Below, one piece after another: positions 1 through 13,154 of a DNA stretch of 64,000 bases (its first letter is position 1; each line of letters begins with the position of its first letter). The notes under the pieces are model-generated. The model saw nothing but the letters and a program-made list of their open reading frames with translations, was not told the DNA's origin and ran no database searches. Both the position numbers and the translations under genes were made by a program. Source of the DNA: Chamaecyparis obtusa. Taxonomy: Eukaryota; Streptophyta; Pinopsida; Cupressales; Cupressaceae. The stretch is from the NCBI GenBank assembly GCA_027943335.1, contig BSBK01014797.1:1-64000 (forward strand). The letters run 5' to 3'.

Positions 1-1215
1 TGGGCTTTAAAGACGTAATTAGACATAATACTTGACCAATTAACACCTAATAAGACATGTGTAACTAATCTCAAGTATACCTAATATGAGTTTGAGGACC
101 CTTTAAGACCTAATTAGACCTTTAATTAAGACTAATTAACACCTAATATCAAGAGTAATAGGACTTTCTAGTACAACTAATATGAGCAATATGATCCCTT
201 AGGCATAATTAGATGAATTAACCCATAACAAGACCTTTAAATTATACCTAATTTTATACTATTTAATTTACCTTTAAATACATGTGAGTAATACATACCT
301 AATATAAGTAATAGGAACTAATATTGAATAGTAATAATGCCTAATTAGGGACATATTTATGAACTTAATAGGACCCCTTAGACCAAATTAGTCATAATAG
401 CTTGCCCTAATTATCTATGTACAATATGAGTAATAGGACCCCTTCTAATCTTGTAATTAGATCGAATTTAAAGACTAATTATGTACTCGATTACTACATG
501 ACCCTTTAAGACCTAATTAGACTCAATACATGCTTAATATGAGCTCTTAAGACCAAAGGAGACCTATTAGTTCACCTAATTAGACCTGCTTAGATGCAAT
601 TAGACCTATTAGGACATCATAATTCCTAGTTATCTAGGTCTATTTTAAGAGATAGATGATATGTTATATGACCCCTTAAAACATTTTAGGACCTAATTAG
701 ACCCAATTAGATGTATTATGAACTAATTAGACCTAGATAAGACCTATTACAATGGAATTAGACCTAATTAGCACCTAAATAGACCCAATTAGACCTATTA
801 GGACCTAATTCAACCAAATTAAACCTATTAGGACCTATGAAAGGTTATATGACCCCATTAGACCCACTATGGGTAACATGACCCCTTAAGACCTATATTA
901 AAGCACCTAATTAGACCTATTAGTACCTAATTAGACCCCAATTAGTTGTTATGACCTAATTCTAGACCTATTAGGACCTATAATACCTATTATATGACCC
1001 ATTTAATACTAAATTAGACCCACTATGAGTAATATGACCCCCTTAAGACTTATTAGTGCCTCACCTAATTAGACCGAATTAGATCAATTGGGACCTAATC
1101 ACACCCCAATTAGACCTAATTATACCTAATTTAACCTATTAAACATACCTAATTGGACCTATTAGGACCTGTGATAGGTTATATGACCCTTTAAGACCCC
1201 ATTAGACCTATTAAA
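1..1215 (+). repeat. Left degenerate array of CCTAATTAGACC-type motif
   Basis: The stretch is built from diverged repeats of a short AT-rich motif (gacctaattagaccta, ttaggacctaatt, and variants such as tatgaccccttaagacc). It is already in progress at base 1, so it is truncated by the window. The plus strand here matches the minus strand of the array at 6331-8244, so the two arrays form an inverted pair around about 5 kb of decayed coding sequence. I see no open frame of interest. It could be a subterminal array of a foldback-like transposon, an intron of the adjacent plus-strand gene, or ordinary satellite DNA. Confidence 0.8.
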
Positions 1216-1419
1216 ATGTAATTTACATTTAAACATGTAATTTATGTAATTTGATTTTACTTTCAAATAATGTAGTGAAATGCATGCATAGTATTTAATT
1301 TTAATTTTATTTAAATTAGGAAAATGTACATGTATATATGTCGACTTTATTTGATAGTAAATAAAGTCTTTCAAGTACATACATATTCTAGATCTATCAG
1401 ACATTATTACACATCACAC

Positions 1420-3160
1420 ATGGCAGATGCACTGATTCCCCTGCAGAACTATTTTCACACACTAATAGAGAGATTCAATGGCTGCAAGAATCTATAAATA
1501 ATTCATCTAGCTCTACTGTCTATAAGAGCATGTGTCAGTCCATCCTTAATAGCTTGATTAGCATTAGGGATGACATTCATGGTACCCACTCCATATGACC
1601 CAGATATTATAGAGTCCATACCTGATAGGAAGAGACAAGAGGTTGGCTCTGGTCTTTCTCTTAAGGAGGTATAGGCTTTAGTGCCTAAAGAAACCTTGAA
1701 AGGGGAAGTTTTCCTATCTTATGCAGATAAAAATTATGTGAAGGGATATCAAGTTACCAGGTGTGAGGATCCTGCTATATCAACATTGATATACCCTAGA
1801 TTTCTAGCTGCCCATGGTCGTTATCCGAATAATGACCAGATTCCACTGTACTTTGCACAGCAAATTTTTGTTGAGGTTCATTTAGGTCATGCTATTAATT
1901 ACACTAATTTGCTAGGACATCTAGGACAAGTGCATGGCAGGCTTGCTGATAGAGATGCTTATCATCAAGTTGATCGACAAAGACTAGTACACAGGGCTAT
2001 TGTTGGTCAGAGGGCACCTGCTATAGCTCCTTCATTGGGCCCTATTGTAGATGATGTTATTCATAGCACCCAGCTTTGAGCTACGATTGATAGTGTGGGG
2101 GACATTATAGCAGTTGCCACATCCATATCTAGTGATCAGGTTGGTCAATACCTGATGTCTCAATGACACTCCAGATCGTCAGGTGGAGCGTCCGCTAGCA
2201 AAACTATAGATGACATGTACACTATAGTAGGCATCCCTTCACTTTCTAGCCTAGAGGGACTTATAGGGGAGATGACACGGGTAACACTAACTAGCTTGGC
2301 TGAGGATCTATTAGATGCATGTGCATTTATAGCAGCAGAGCATGATATCCCCATATCAGAGGTTAGATCTCATGTGGGTACTATTAGATACACTTAGTCA
2401 CATCCTTCTCATCTAGACTATGGCCATAGTGGCAGTGCTCGTGAGGATCCACCTACTGACCACTCTATTGCTGCACAAGGAGAGGCACAACATACAGACC
2501 AATCAGTCAGTGCATGTCATCAGTTCTCTGATGTTGGTCTTCATGATGTTGAGTTCAGCATGACCACTACAGGTTATCTAGATTTGTTGACACATGATGA
2601 TATGACTTCCATGCCATCTCATCTGGTTAGTCCATTGCATTCATCATTAGAGAGGCGTGTGCAGTCTACTCATGTTGCAGATGCAGATTTAAGCTTGGAC
2701 CAGGCACAGAAAAATATTGATACCTTGGTTGATAGGATTGAGGCTAGTGAATTCAAGTACTATCAGTTTCCACCACCTACACAAGTATAAATCAGATTAT
2801 ATACATGTATTTAATGTTACAATTAAACTTAAATTTATTTTCAAAATTTCAATCAATTGATTTATTTTTTTTCTACTAGGATATGCCTCTTGTTACTCCT
2901 TTGGGTATTGATTGTGTATGTCATCGAGACTCACTTGATGATGACATCAGTAGTGGATAGGTAATTTTTTAATTTATTATCTATGTGTACACACTTTATA
3001 ACATCTTTTCTTGTACAATATTTAAAATCAAACTTAAGAGATCTTTGTACAATGTTTATATATGTTTTAATTTATATATCTCTTTCTTTGTAGGGATATG
3101 CACATCCTTCACAACATGATAGTCACTCTGGGTGTGACCGCTTAGTGAGGAGTTGACATG
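1420..3160 (+). pseudogene. Decayed multi-exon gene A of the putative element, function unknown
   Basis: From an ATG at 1420 the sequence reads as protein in three successive frames: 1420-1497, about 1470-1610, then one long frame from 1570 to 2784. The long frame is broken by TAG 1672, TGA 2077, TGA 2164 and TAG 2395. The protein is polar and has no motif I recognise; a conserved-looking block FLAAHGRYPNN lies near 1800. At 2785 the frame runs into a plausible intron (gtataaat to ctactag, 2785-2879). An 81-bp exon (2880-2960) and a second intron (2961-3093, ending ctttgtag) follow. Both downstream exons begin with nearly the same bases (GATATGC), hinting at exon duplication. The gene converges on the minus-strand gene B. 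An accessory protein of a transposon is my guess only. Confidence 0.4.
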
Positions 3161-3195
3161 ATGAGTCCTAGGCACTTTCATATTTGATTAGAGAC

Positions 3196-4128
<933 letters not shown>

Positions 4129-6149
4129 TTAGTCCACATCAAGTGGTTCATCTCTCTCTTGAATAATATTTAATATTCTCTCATGGTCATCAATATCAAG
4201 TCTCCACTTATGAATGCCACGTCCCATTATAGGAACAAGAGATAGGACAGTGGCAATTACAAGATGACTATACTGATAAACCTTATTGTTAGGTTGATGA
4301 TCAATAAAATGAATCCCTTGTTTAAGTATTTTTGTTTGCTTCAAATATTTTCCTTGCACCACAACTGAACCTACACAATGTGTTCCTCAATGTTAAATAT
4401 ATAGATGTGATAAATAGTAACCATATAAACAAACTTAAATATAGTATTAGAACCTGTGGGAAATATAATTCCATCACATGTTTCACTCCGTGTTAGCCAA
4501 AAACTGATAAAATCATTCCAACTGGAAAAGATTCTTTTTGTATTTGGAATTGTTCTCCCTGCCATTTAGCGAAAAAAACATGTTGTATGTATGGTTGAAT
4601 CAATTTATGAAAATTCTCCATAAATGTTGCAATAGGTATCTCATCTTCTACATATTCCAACCTTGTTGATTCTTTCCTGAATTTTGTTTCAGACTTTATG
4701 TACTTGTATCTCTTGCATTTTATCATCCTCGCCATGTCAGTATCTTCAAGTCTCAAAGGAAATTTAGCCAAATCCCCGCATGTTCGACAAGTTCCTCTTA
4801 TGCAATCTATTTCAGGTATTTCATGATAAATTGATTTGTTAGATAAGATTGATGTTATGAATTGACTTGGACATTTAGGAAAATCATTTTGAGAACCACC
4901 AATTTCTTCTATCATCTTTCTAAACCCTTGGTAGTAGAGATCGAATTCAATGTGATATCGACAACAAGTTTCAAAAGATTTATTTATCTTTACAAAAAAT
5001 GGCTTTAATCTTTCAAACATTGTTTGTCCAATCTTAATGTCAGGATTAGAGTTACAAAATGAGAGATACAATTCATGTTGTGTGGTGTCCAACCAATGTT
5101 TTGTGTGCTGGAAATATTCCTTAGGCCTAGTCCTCTTCTTGGTAATGTCTCTTGTATTTGGTGAAGGGCGAATATGATCAGTCCAAAATGATGTAACTAA
5201 GTTCCTAATTGTTTCATTAATTCTATCAGACCGAGGAGCTCTACACATTAGTGCCCAATTACCTTCCAATGTAGTATCATCCAAATTGATTCTTCTTTTC
5301 AAATAGTGTGTCATTGTCTTCCTACTATACTCGATCTGAGATGAAAGTGAAGAAATTTGTCTTCTTTAGGACATGTTTTTATTTAAAATAGATGTCAGTA
5401 TCACTCTTCTTGAAATGGACCTATCTATAGATCTAGTTGTTTTCCCAATGGATTGCAAACCTTCCTTAACACTGTCAACAATATTTTTTTGTATGTTACT
5501 TGATTTTAACTTTTTCAAACTTGCATCTACACCCAATAATTTTAAGGGCTCTTTTAACTCATCTTTAAGAAGTGTAATTGATAACAATTGAGTTTTTTCA
5601 AGCGTACCAAGATTCTCAAATTGTTTCATTATTTGCTTAGACTTTTTATTCAATGCCCTCTTCATAATATTTATAGGTTGTTTAGCATAATCTCTCAATT
5701 TTTCCACATCCATTTCAATTAAATGATCTATGCTTTTACGATTAATTTTTCTCTTCAACTATTGGAGTAGACTATTATTCACATATGTTCTTGCACTTCC
5801 ATAGAAAATAAAATAAAATAAAAAATCTTAATATCTCATCTTAAGGGGACCTTCATGAAATACATATTTACAAGCTCTTGAACATGTTCTACCTATAAAT
5901 TATTATACATTAATAGGAGAAACACATACTTGTTTTACCTTGGGTTGAATCAACTTGGGATGCCCTTTGTCCAACATTTTCATCATCAAAGGCTGCATTT
6001 ACACAACAAAAACAATAACTTATTCTTAGGGGAAAGACCCAAAATGTATATTCACCAATAAGAGACTAAATTGAGACAGTGACTAAATCGAGAGAGGCGG
6101 TGAGAGAAAGAGAGAGATGTGTACTTATTTGATATTCTGAGACTTGTGC

Positions 6150-6300
6150 TTGTTGAGCTTGTGATAACCTTTCTCCAACTTTTGAAGGTTGGGCTTGTTG
6201 AGCTTGTGATGACCCTTTTCCAACTTCTAAAGGTTGAGTTTGTTGAGCTTGTGATGACCCTTCTCCAACTTCTGAAGGTTGGGTAGCTTGTTCAGCTTGT
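6150..6300 (-). repeat. 45-bp in-frame tandem repeat inside gene B exon 2
   Basis: Read on the minus strand, three 45-bp units encode 15-residue repeats of the form QPSEVGEGSSQAQQT, QPLEVGKGSSQAQQA and QPSKVGERLSQAQQA. A partial fourth unit follows. All units stay open and in the phase predicted by the flanking splice sites, which supports exon 2 as genuine coding sequence. The product would be a flexible Gln/Ser-rich linker between the basic N-terminus and the transposase-like body. Confidence 0.75.
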
Positions 6301-6330
6301 GATTCTTGAGCATTTCCTACACATGTATGA

Positions 6331-8244
6331 AGTATAAATTGGTCATAATTAGTATAAGTTGGTATAATAGGTCATATTAGGTCTTAAGTGGTCCTAATTG
6401 ACTATAATCGGATCTAATAGGTCATAATTGAATCTAATAGGTCCTAATTAGGTCCTAATTTGTCATAATTGTGTCTAGTTGCTCCTAATTGAGTCTAGTT
6501 GCTCCTAATTGAGTCTAATAGGTCATATTAGGTCCTAATTGGTCCTAATTGACTATAATTGGATCTAATAGGTCATAATTGAATCTAATAGGTCCTAATT
6601 AGGTCCTAATTGGTCATAATTGTGTCTAGTTGGTCCTAATTGAGTCTAGTTAGTCCATATTAGTCCTAATTGAGTCTAGTTGGTCATAATTGAGTCTAGG
6701 TGGTCCTAATTGAGTCTAATAGGTCATATTAGGTCCTAATTGGTCCTAATTTACTTTAATTGGATCTAATAGGTCATAATTGAATCTAATAGGTCCTAAT
6801 TAGGTCCTAATTGTTCCTAATTGGTCATAATTGAGTCTAGTTGACCTCCTAATTGAGTCTAGTTGGTCCATATTAGGTCCTAACCAATCCTAATTAAGTC
6901 TAGAATTAGTCCTCATTGAGTCTAATACATCATGTTAGGTCCTAATTGGTCCATATTAGGTCCTAATTGGTCCCAATTGAGTCTAATTGGTCCTAATTGA
7001 GTCTAATAGGTCATATTAGGTCCTAATTGGTCTTAATTGAGTCTAATTAGTCCTAATTGAATTTAGTAGGTCATGTCAGGTCCTAATTGGTCCTAACTGA
7101 GTCTAATTGGTTCTAATTAGTCCTAATAGGTCAGGTAATTGAGTCTAATTAGTCCTAATTGACTTTAGTAGGTCATGTTAGGTCCTAATTGGTCATAATT
7201 GAGTCTAATTATTCCTAATTGAGTTTAGTAGGTCATGTTAGGTCCTAATAGGTCCTAATTAGGTCCTAATTGATCATAATTGTGTCTAGTTGGTCCTAAT
7301 TGAGTCTAGTTGGTCCATATTAGGTCCTAATTGGTCCTAAATGAGTATAATTAGATCTAGTAGGTCATAATTGAATATAATAGGTCCTAATTAGGTCCTA
7401 ATTGGTCATAATTTTGTCTAGTTGGTCCTAATTGAGTCTAGTTGGTCCATATTGGTCCTAATTGAGTCCAATTGGTCCTAATTGAGTCTAATAGGTCATA
7501 TTAGGTCCTAATTGGTCCTAATTGACTATAATTGGATCTAATAGGTCATAATTGAATCTAGTAGGTCCTAATTGTTCCTAATTGGTCATAATTGAGTCTA
7601 GTTGACCTCCTAATTGAGTCTAGTTGGTCCATATTAGGTCCTAACCAATCATAATTAAGTCTAATTAGTCCTAATTGAGTCTAATAGGTCATGTTAGGTC
7701 CTAATTGGTCCTAATTGAGTCTAATAGGTCATATTAGGTCCATATTGGTCCTAATTGAGTCTAATAGGTCATATTAGGTCCATATTGGTCCTAATTGAGT
7801 ATAATTAGATCTAATAGGTCATAATTGAATCTAATAGGTCCTACTTAGGTCCTAATTGGTCATAATTGTGTCTAGTTGGTCCTAATTGAGTCTAGTTGGT
7901 CCATATTGGTCCTAATTGAGTCTAGTTGGTCATAATAGGTCCTAATAGGTCCTATTAGGTCCTAATTAGTCCTAATAGGTCCTATTAGATCATAATTAGT
8001 CCTAATAGGTCCTAATTAGTCCTAATTAGGTTCTAATAGGTCCTAATAGGTTCTAACTAGTCCTAATTAGTCCTAATAGGTCCTATTAAGTCCTAATTAG
8101 TTCTAATTAAGTCCACTTTGGTGTTAATTGGTTCTCATTGATTCTAATTGGGTCCTAATAGTCCTAGAATAGGTCCTAATTAGTCCTAATAAGTCTTATT
8201 AGTCCAAATAGGTCTACAATTAGGTCTAGTTAAGTCTAATAGAC
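6331..8244 (-). repeat. Right array of the GGTCCTAATTGAGTCTAATT motif, filling intron 1 of gene B
   Basis: About 1.9 kb of diverged tandem units of roughly 20 bp (ggtcctaattgagtctaatt, ggtcataattgtgtctagtt). There is higher-order structure: a block containing ggtcataattgaatctaat recurs near 6421, 6571, 6771, 7360, 7546 and 7818. It lies almost exactly inside the predicted intron 8329-6317 of gene B. Its orientation is inverted relative to the array at 1-1215, so each array has the same orientation relative to its neighbouring gene. It has neither the regular repeats nor the unique spacers of a CRISPR array. Confidence 0.88.
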
Positions 8245-8589
8245 TCGTACAATATCACATTTACATGAACATTAAGACAAGTCTTGACCATCAACTCAAA
8301 ATATCTATCTAGAGACATCTGAGACATACCTTGATTCCGACGATGATATCTTTTTCGTGATTCTTCACGTAGTCTTTGTTTAGTCTCTTTTGAATAATGT
8401 TGTGTACTTTTGTTTAGCCTTCTTTTTTTATTTCCCATCAAAACTTAGAAAATTATTCCATGCCAAAATGTCTTCCTTCTCCTAAATGTGAATTCTTTTA
8501 CAACTTTCAGATTTACGAAATGAAAAAAATATACATTTATTTATACCAAATTCTTATTACCCAAAAATGCCACCAAAAAGGCCGACATT

Positions 8590-8745
8590 GGTTTTGATCG
8601 AAAGTCAAACTTGAATTTTGATTGAAACTAAGGGACTTTCGATCAAAAGTCCCTTAGTATTAACTAAATTTAGCATTTTTTGCCAAACTACTTTCGATTG
8701 AAAGTACTTACTTTCTATCGAAAGTACTTTCTATCGAAACTACTT
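8590..8745. repeat. Cluster of palindromic ACTTTCGATNGAAAGT motifs
   Basis: A near-perfect 32-bp palindrome (8627-8658, centre GATC, arms ACTAAGGGACTTT) is followed at 8689-8742 by head-to-tail units of actttctatcgaaagt type. A partial copy precedes it at 8592. The cluster lies 150-300 bp upstream of gene B exon 1, where a promoter or a transposon end would be expected. It could be a transposase-binding or fold-back end sequence; no target duplication can be tested because the other end is outside the window. Confidence 0.75.
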
Positions 8746-9810
8746 GAAATGGGAGATGGTTTCAAGTTTTCAAGAAATTCTGAGAATTTCATGGCTTCGG
8801 GCCTCAAGTGCATTGATCAAATGGATGAATAAAAAGATGTCTTTTTGCATACAACAAGTACTCAGAACTAACTTTCTAACGATTATATATTTGACTATTT
8901 TTAAATTTATTATGTGTATGATTTTTGACGTTAAATGAATGTCAGTTTTTTATCAAATATAAACCTCTGAGTTTGACGTTCAATGAAAAATAGTAAGAAA
9001 AGAAATTTTTTTTTTGAAAAATAACAGTGCCCTCGGTATTCAAGTCTACTTTCTATTAAAAAACTAATAATTGAAATTCGATAAATACACAATAAGTTAT
9101 AAGCTATGTAGTCAAGGTAGGTCAAAATTTTGGTTTAGTCAACTTCAAACGTTAACAAAATATGCAATAATAGTGATAATGTCATCAAACCAATTGCATG
9201 CCCTTCGTATGGATATTAAAAAACTAAATTTGAAAGAATCACATCCATATCTATTTTACAAAAAAAAGTTATGCTCTATGAAAAGAGTGTTGTTATTTGA
9301 AAATGACGTTTTCAGCACCATCCAAGTTTTTGTGGGAGAAAGAAAAAAATATTCAAATAAATTCAAAAAATTAAAAAAAAATTATATTTAGAATCTAGAC
9401 AGAAAATCCTAAAAGACTCTAATTTACTTCATCCTCTGATTTCGAGCGGTTCAACGACAATATGCATCTGAATCTGAATTTTTTTTTGAAAATGTAGAGT
9501 TTAGTGTCCATTCAGGCTAAAATGTGTAACGCACTATTGTGGGTTCACCCATCTAAAACATCTATACAATGTCTGTACACTATAATAACCAGCCAGTTCT
9601 CTTCATAGAAACACCTGTTGACATCAGTGACAAAACACAAATGACAACAACATCAGTTCCAGCATCACTCAACGTAGTGATTAAAAATATTAAATGTATC
9701 AACAATCTCCCTAATGCATTAGCAATATCCAATAGGGACAAGCTATAGTATAAACAAATAATAAGTTTAGTAATGGACATGAAATTTTCATAATGTATAT
9801 ATCTACAATA
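8746..9810. other. AT-rich non-coding stretch
   Basis: Short open frames exist (for example 9071-9391 plus and 9957-9580 minus), but they are Lys/Asn/Phe-rich, match nothing I know and look like chance frames in AT-rich DNA. I see no gene. Confidence 0.5.
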
Positions 9811-10410
9811 GTGAAAGACAAAAGAAAAGTTAAAGAATGTTACCTTTTTATAATAGAAGATATATTTTTTTGCATTTGATCCATGTTTGGAAAAGTGTGT
9901 GATACATGAAGAAACTAGCTGACAAGGGTAGAATATCAAAATGATTGAGAGGTCCATGGAATTTTAGTATATATATATTAAAGAAACTATGAAACAAATA
10001 AGAAACTATGAAATCAATAAGTAAGAATAAAATATTTAATATATGTGGTTAATGAGGTTATGCACATATAGGTCTACTATTAAAATAATAATCCGAGAAC
10101 GTTTATATTTAAAATGGCTTGTTTGAGTTAATGTTGAGAGAATAGTCAACCAAAATAGAGAAAAAGAAAAGAGAAGTTGAAGAATGTCACATTTTTATAA
10201 TAGAAGATATATTTGTTGGTTGCAATCCATGTTTTGAAATGTGCTAGATACATGAAGAAAGTAGTTGACAAGGGTAGAATTGCAAAAAGTTTGAGAGGAC
10301 AAAAAAATTTCATTATAGATACATGAAAAAGTATGAAATAAGTAGAAAACTATGATATCAATAACTAAGGATAAAATATTTAATATATATGGTTAATGTG
10401 CTTATGCATT
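9811..10410. repeat. Tandem duplication of about 255 bp
   Basis: Copy A (about 9811-10065) and copy B (about 10157-10408) share long matched phrases: ttataatagaagatatattt, gacaagggtagaat and aaaatatttaatatat, in the same order. They are direct repeats separated by about 90 bp and visibly diverged, so the duplication is old. No coding content. Confidence 0.8.
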
Positions 10411-11479
10411 CCAATATTCCCAAAAGATTTTTGGCATATATTTTTTCCCTGCTACATGCTCCTGCAAGCAGCTTGTAAGAATCTATTTCCATGAATCACC
10501 AATATTCAATACATTGTATTTCAATAGTGCATTCAAAGAAAAATAAACTAAAATAACTTGAACATCATTTTGTTTAATGTCAATGCCTGCCTCTTATGCT
10601 CTATAGGAAATCAAGAAATCTTAGACAAACTAGAGATACAAAGTAAATGAAGAAAGCCTACATAACTTATAGATCCATAGAGCAATCCCTTTTGATGATA
10701 AAATCTAGAGAAATAGTGCTTAAATACTAATATTTAAATTCTTATAGCATTTTGAAAATGTTTTTACAACCCGAATTTTTTTAATATCATGATTTCAATA
10801 TCACTACTAATGCCAAATCAAATTAGCACTCGTAAACCCAAAGCTTCTTTTATTTCCTAGAAAATATACTAAAAATAAAATACACACCAAGATGTCTATT
10901 AATCATAGCCATAAAATGTTGTAGCCATGTTTCTAATCAAATATTCATCTGTATAGCATCTTCAAAATCTCTTTACCACACAAATTTTTGAAATTTCATG
11001 ATTCCAATTTCACCCCTTATTCTATATTGCCTAAAACACTTGTAAAACCACTTATAAGTTGTGCCTATAAATTTTGCAAATAATTAGTTTTGTTGGACTC
11101 AAAACTATGTGAACTATCCTATGCAATGAGTTATGACAAGATTGAGAATTATCAATTATTAAAACAAAAGCAATATTTACAATGTAACATTGTGATCTAT
11201 TTTTAATATGTAATGAATAAATGTGGCTCATGAACAATGCAGTACCATCTCTCTCTTTTTTTTGTTGATATTTGTGTAATTTTGAAGTTGTCAAACATAC
11301 AAAAATCTTATATATGTAGTTATTGATAGCTCCATTACATATTTAAGTCATTTAATTATTTAACAACTAAAGTATAAAACATTTTCAAATTATTAATACT
11401 TACCATAACTACCCACTCCCTCAAAATATATAAAACATATCAACTATTTTTTGTACACCCAAAAGCACACAACTACTAG
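10411..11479. other. AT-rich intergenic sequence
   Basis: No open frame of interest, no RNA gene and no recognisable repeat. The 80-codon minus frame at 11294-11052 looks random. Confidence 0.5.
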
Positions 11480-12989
11480 TCTAACCTTATTTTGAATCTT
11501 TGTATAATTGAATTTTGTTTGTAAATTTCTAAAAAATAATCCATATAGTATACATTTATTTAATATTTATTATTATGTTGTTATTTTTAGATATTTATTG
11601 GTTAATATGTTTATTATGATACTAAAAATATTATTTACGAATTTAGGTGTACTTAGCCAAGAAGGGACTTCATATGCCTAATTTAGACTTAACAATGTAA
11701 ACATCTAAAATTGTCCTCCTGAAATTAGAAAAATCTTCTATTTTATTACTTATTATTATGTCGTTATTTTTAGATATTTAGTGGTTAATATATTTATTAT
11801 GATACTCAAAAATATCATTTACAAATTTAGGTGTAGTTAGGGAAGAAGGGACTTCATATGCCTAATTAAGAATTAATAGTGTAGACATCTAAAATTGTTC
11901 TCCTGAAATTAGAAAAATCTTCAATTTTATTAAATGAATATTACTATCTATTTAATTACTTTACTAGCCTCTTCGACATCATTTAAATGGACATTTATAT
12001 TTATTTATATAATTGATTGTTTTTTTAATTTAATAATTAAATAAATCTACATTTATTCAATTATCCATTTACCATCTCTCTTTTCTCCTATAAAATAAAT
12101 ACATTTATTTGTTTTATAAATTCATTAATCTTCTTCTTTCCAATCCCACTAACGATTTCCACTCGCATGGATCAACTTCACAAATTTTATGCTTGTGACA
12201 AAAACCACTTGTTTCTTTATTTGACTTTTCCACCATCATGTCTAGTTATAATGGAAATTAATATCTTCTCTTAATTCCTCTTAATCTCAACCACTAATTT
12301 CGTAATGCCTCTTAATCTCCTTTATTCACAATATTATCTACCTTCTCTTCATTATCTTTCATATTATCCCTGCCTACCATCTAATCCTAGCAACTTAGCT
12401 AGCGCCTCTTAATCCCAACCCTTGATATCACGAGACTTATATAAAACAAGACTTCTCCCATCATTTGAACCCCTATAAGATCTTGCTAACTAATGCTTTT
12501 ATGAACTGGAGATTTTGGAGAGCTTTTTCTCTTACATGCTTTGTGATTTTTGAAAGCCCATAGATTTCATCATTATCCTTTCACCGTTATACCACTATCA
12601 TTTTCCTTCATAAACCCGCTATTCACCACTTTGCATCAACATTTAATTTCCATTCTTCCATAGCCCTTTGTGCATGTACTTACAAAACTATGATCACCTA
12701 CATTCCAAACACAAGATCTTGAAAGATGGAAGATAATAGAGTCAAGCGTGAGTATTAAGTGCATTCGGTAAGTTGTTTTGTTTTAGTTTATGTTTTTGAT
12801 CCTTGAAGAAGTGTTCTAGGGATGATGTTGATAACTTTTTATATTTTCTTTTTCTTTATTTTATGTTTTTCATCCTTGAAGAAGTGTTGTATTGATGATG
12901 TTGATAACTTCTTCTATTTTATTGGTTTGGAATCAGTGGCTCCAATTTCTACCATCTTTCAAATAGATCTTTGAATTTTGCACTTAACA
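11480..12989 (+). repeat. Unit copy 1: repeated upstream region of the NO VEIN-like gene
   Basis: Starts with ttgaatctttgtataattga, then two sub-repeats carrying gaagggacttcatatgccta (11661 and 11847). Next come a block with accatctctcttttctccta, a block with cactcgcatggatcaacttc, and a leader ending just before the ATG at 12990. The same blocks in the same order recur at 14.9-17.3 kb and 24.2-25.75 kb. The leader contains an internal duplication (gaagaagtgttcta / gatgatgttgataactt, about 12,790-12,930) also seen in copy 3. This is probably promoter and 5' UTR of a multiplied gene. Confidence 0.8.
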
Positions 12990-13154
12990 ATGGTGACCCC
13001 GACTTTGAGAGAGCATATTGAAGAGATAATAAGAAGTAAATTTTTGATAGGTGGGGAATAAAATCCCCTTACAGAATATCTTCATCATGCTGTTAAAAAT
13101 ATCTCTATGAAAATCTACACTAAGGATGTCCATTTTCTCATGGATCTCATACAA
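12990..13154 (+). pseudogene. NO VEIN-like ATPase exon 1, copy 1
   Basis: From the ATG at 12990 it reads MVTPTLREHIEEI and later YTKDVHFLMDLIQ. These are the N-terminal signature of plant NO VEIN-type / sacsin-like proteins with a histidine-kinase/HSP90-type ATPase fold (family known from Arabidopsis; from memory). One in-frame TAA replaces a Glu codon in the NPLTE region. The exon ends at a good donor, CAA|GTAAGT at 13155, at the same place as in copy 3. Nothing of the following exon is visible downstream. The whole protein would normally exceed 1,000 residues, so this is only the first exon of a dead copy. Confidence 0.75.

Larger units (their letters stand above)
4129..8438 (-). pseudogene. 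Gene B: multi-exon transposase-like gene, probably inactive
   Basis: Exon 1 (8438-8330) begins at ATG and encodes a very basic peptide (MGNKKRRLNKS...). Exon 2 (6316-6125), exon 3 (5992-5939) and exon 4 (from 5892, donor uncertain) each have GT-AG borders, and exons 1-3 all join in phase 1. The main body is one frame from 5758 to 4493 with a single in-frame TAA at 5366-5368. It has a helical basic N-terminal part, then a block with FWTDHIRPSPNTRD, a Cys/His stretch (ETCCRYHIEF), a Cys cluster (CIRGTCRTC) that could bind zinc, and AKWQGEQF before the frame breaks at 4493. A further exon-like frame (4362-4129) follows an acceptor near 4371. The body resembles, from memory, an uncharacterised Cys-rich transposase-like family; I cannot name a superfamily. 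It could instead be a domesticated gene. Confidence 0.5.

Noticed and set aside
1..1215. Telomere-type or known centromere satellite
   Set aside because: The motif is not TTTAGGG-like and units are too diverged to call a known satellite.
6331..8244. Possible CRISPR array
   Set aside because: Units are contiguous, diverged and without unique spacers, and the setting is a plant genome; it is a tandem array.
9071..9391. 106-codon plus frame
   Set aside because: Lys/Phe-rich, low complexity, no family resemblance; expected by chance in AT-rich DNA.
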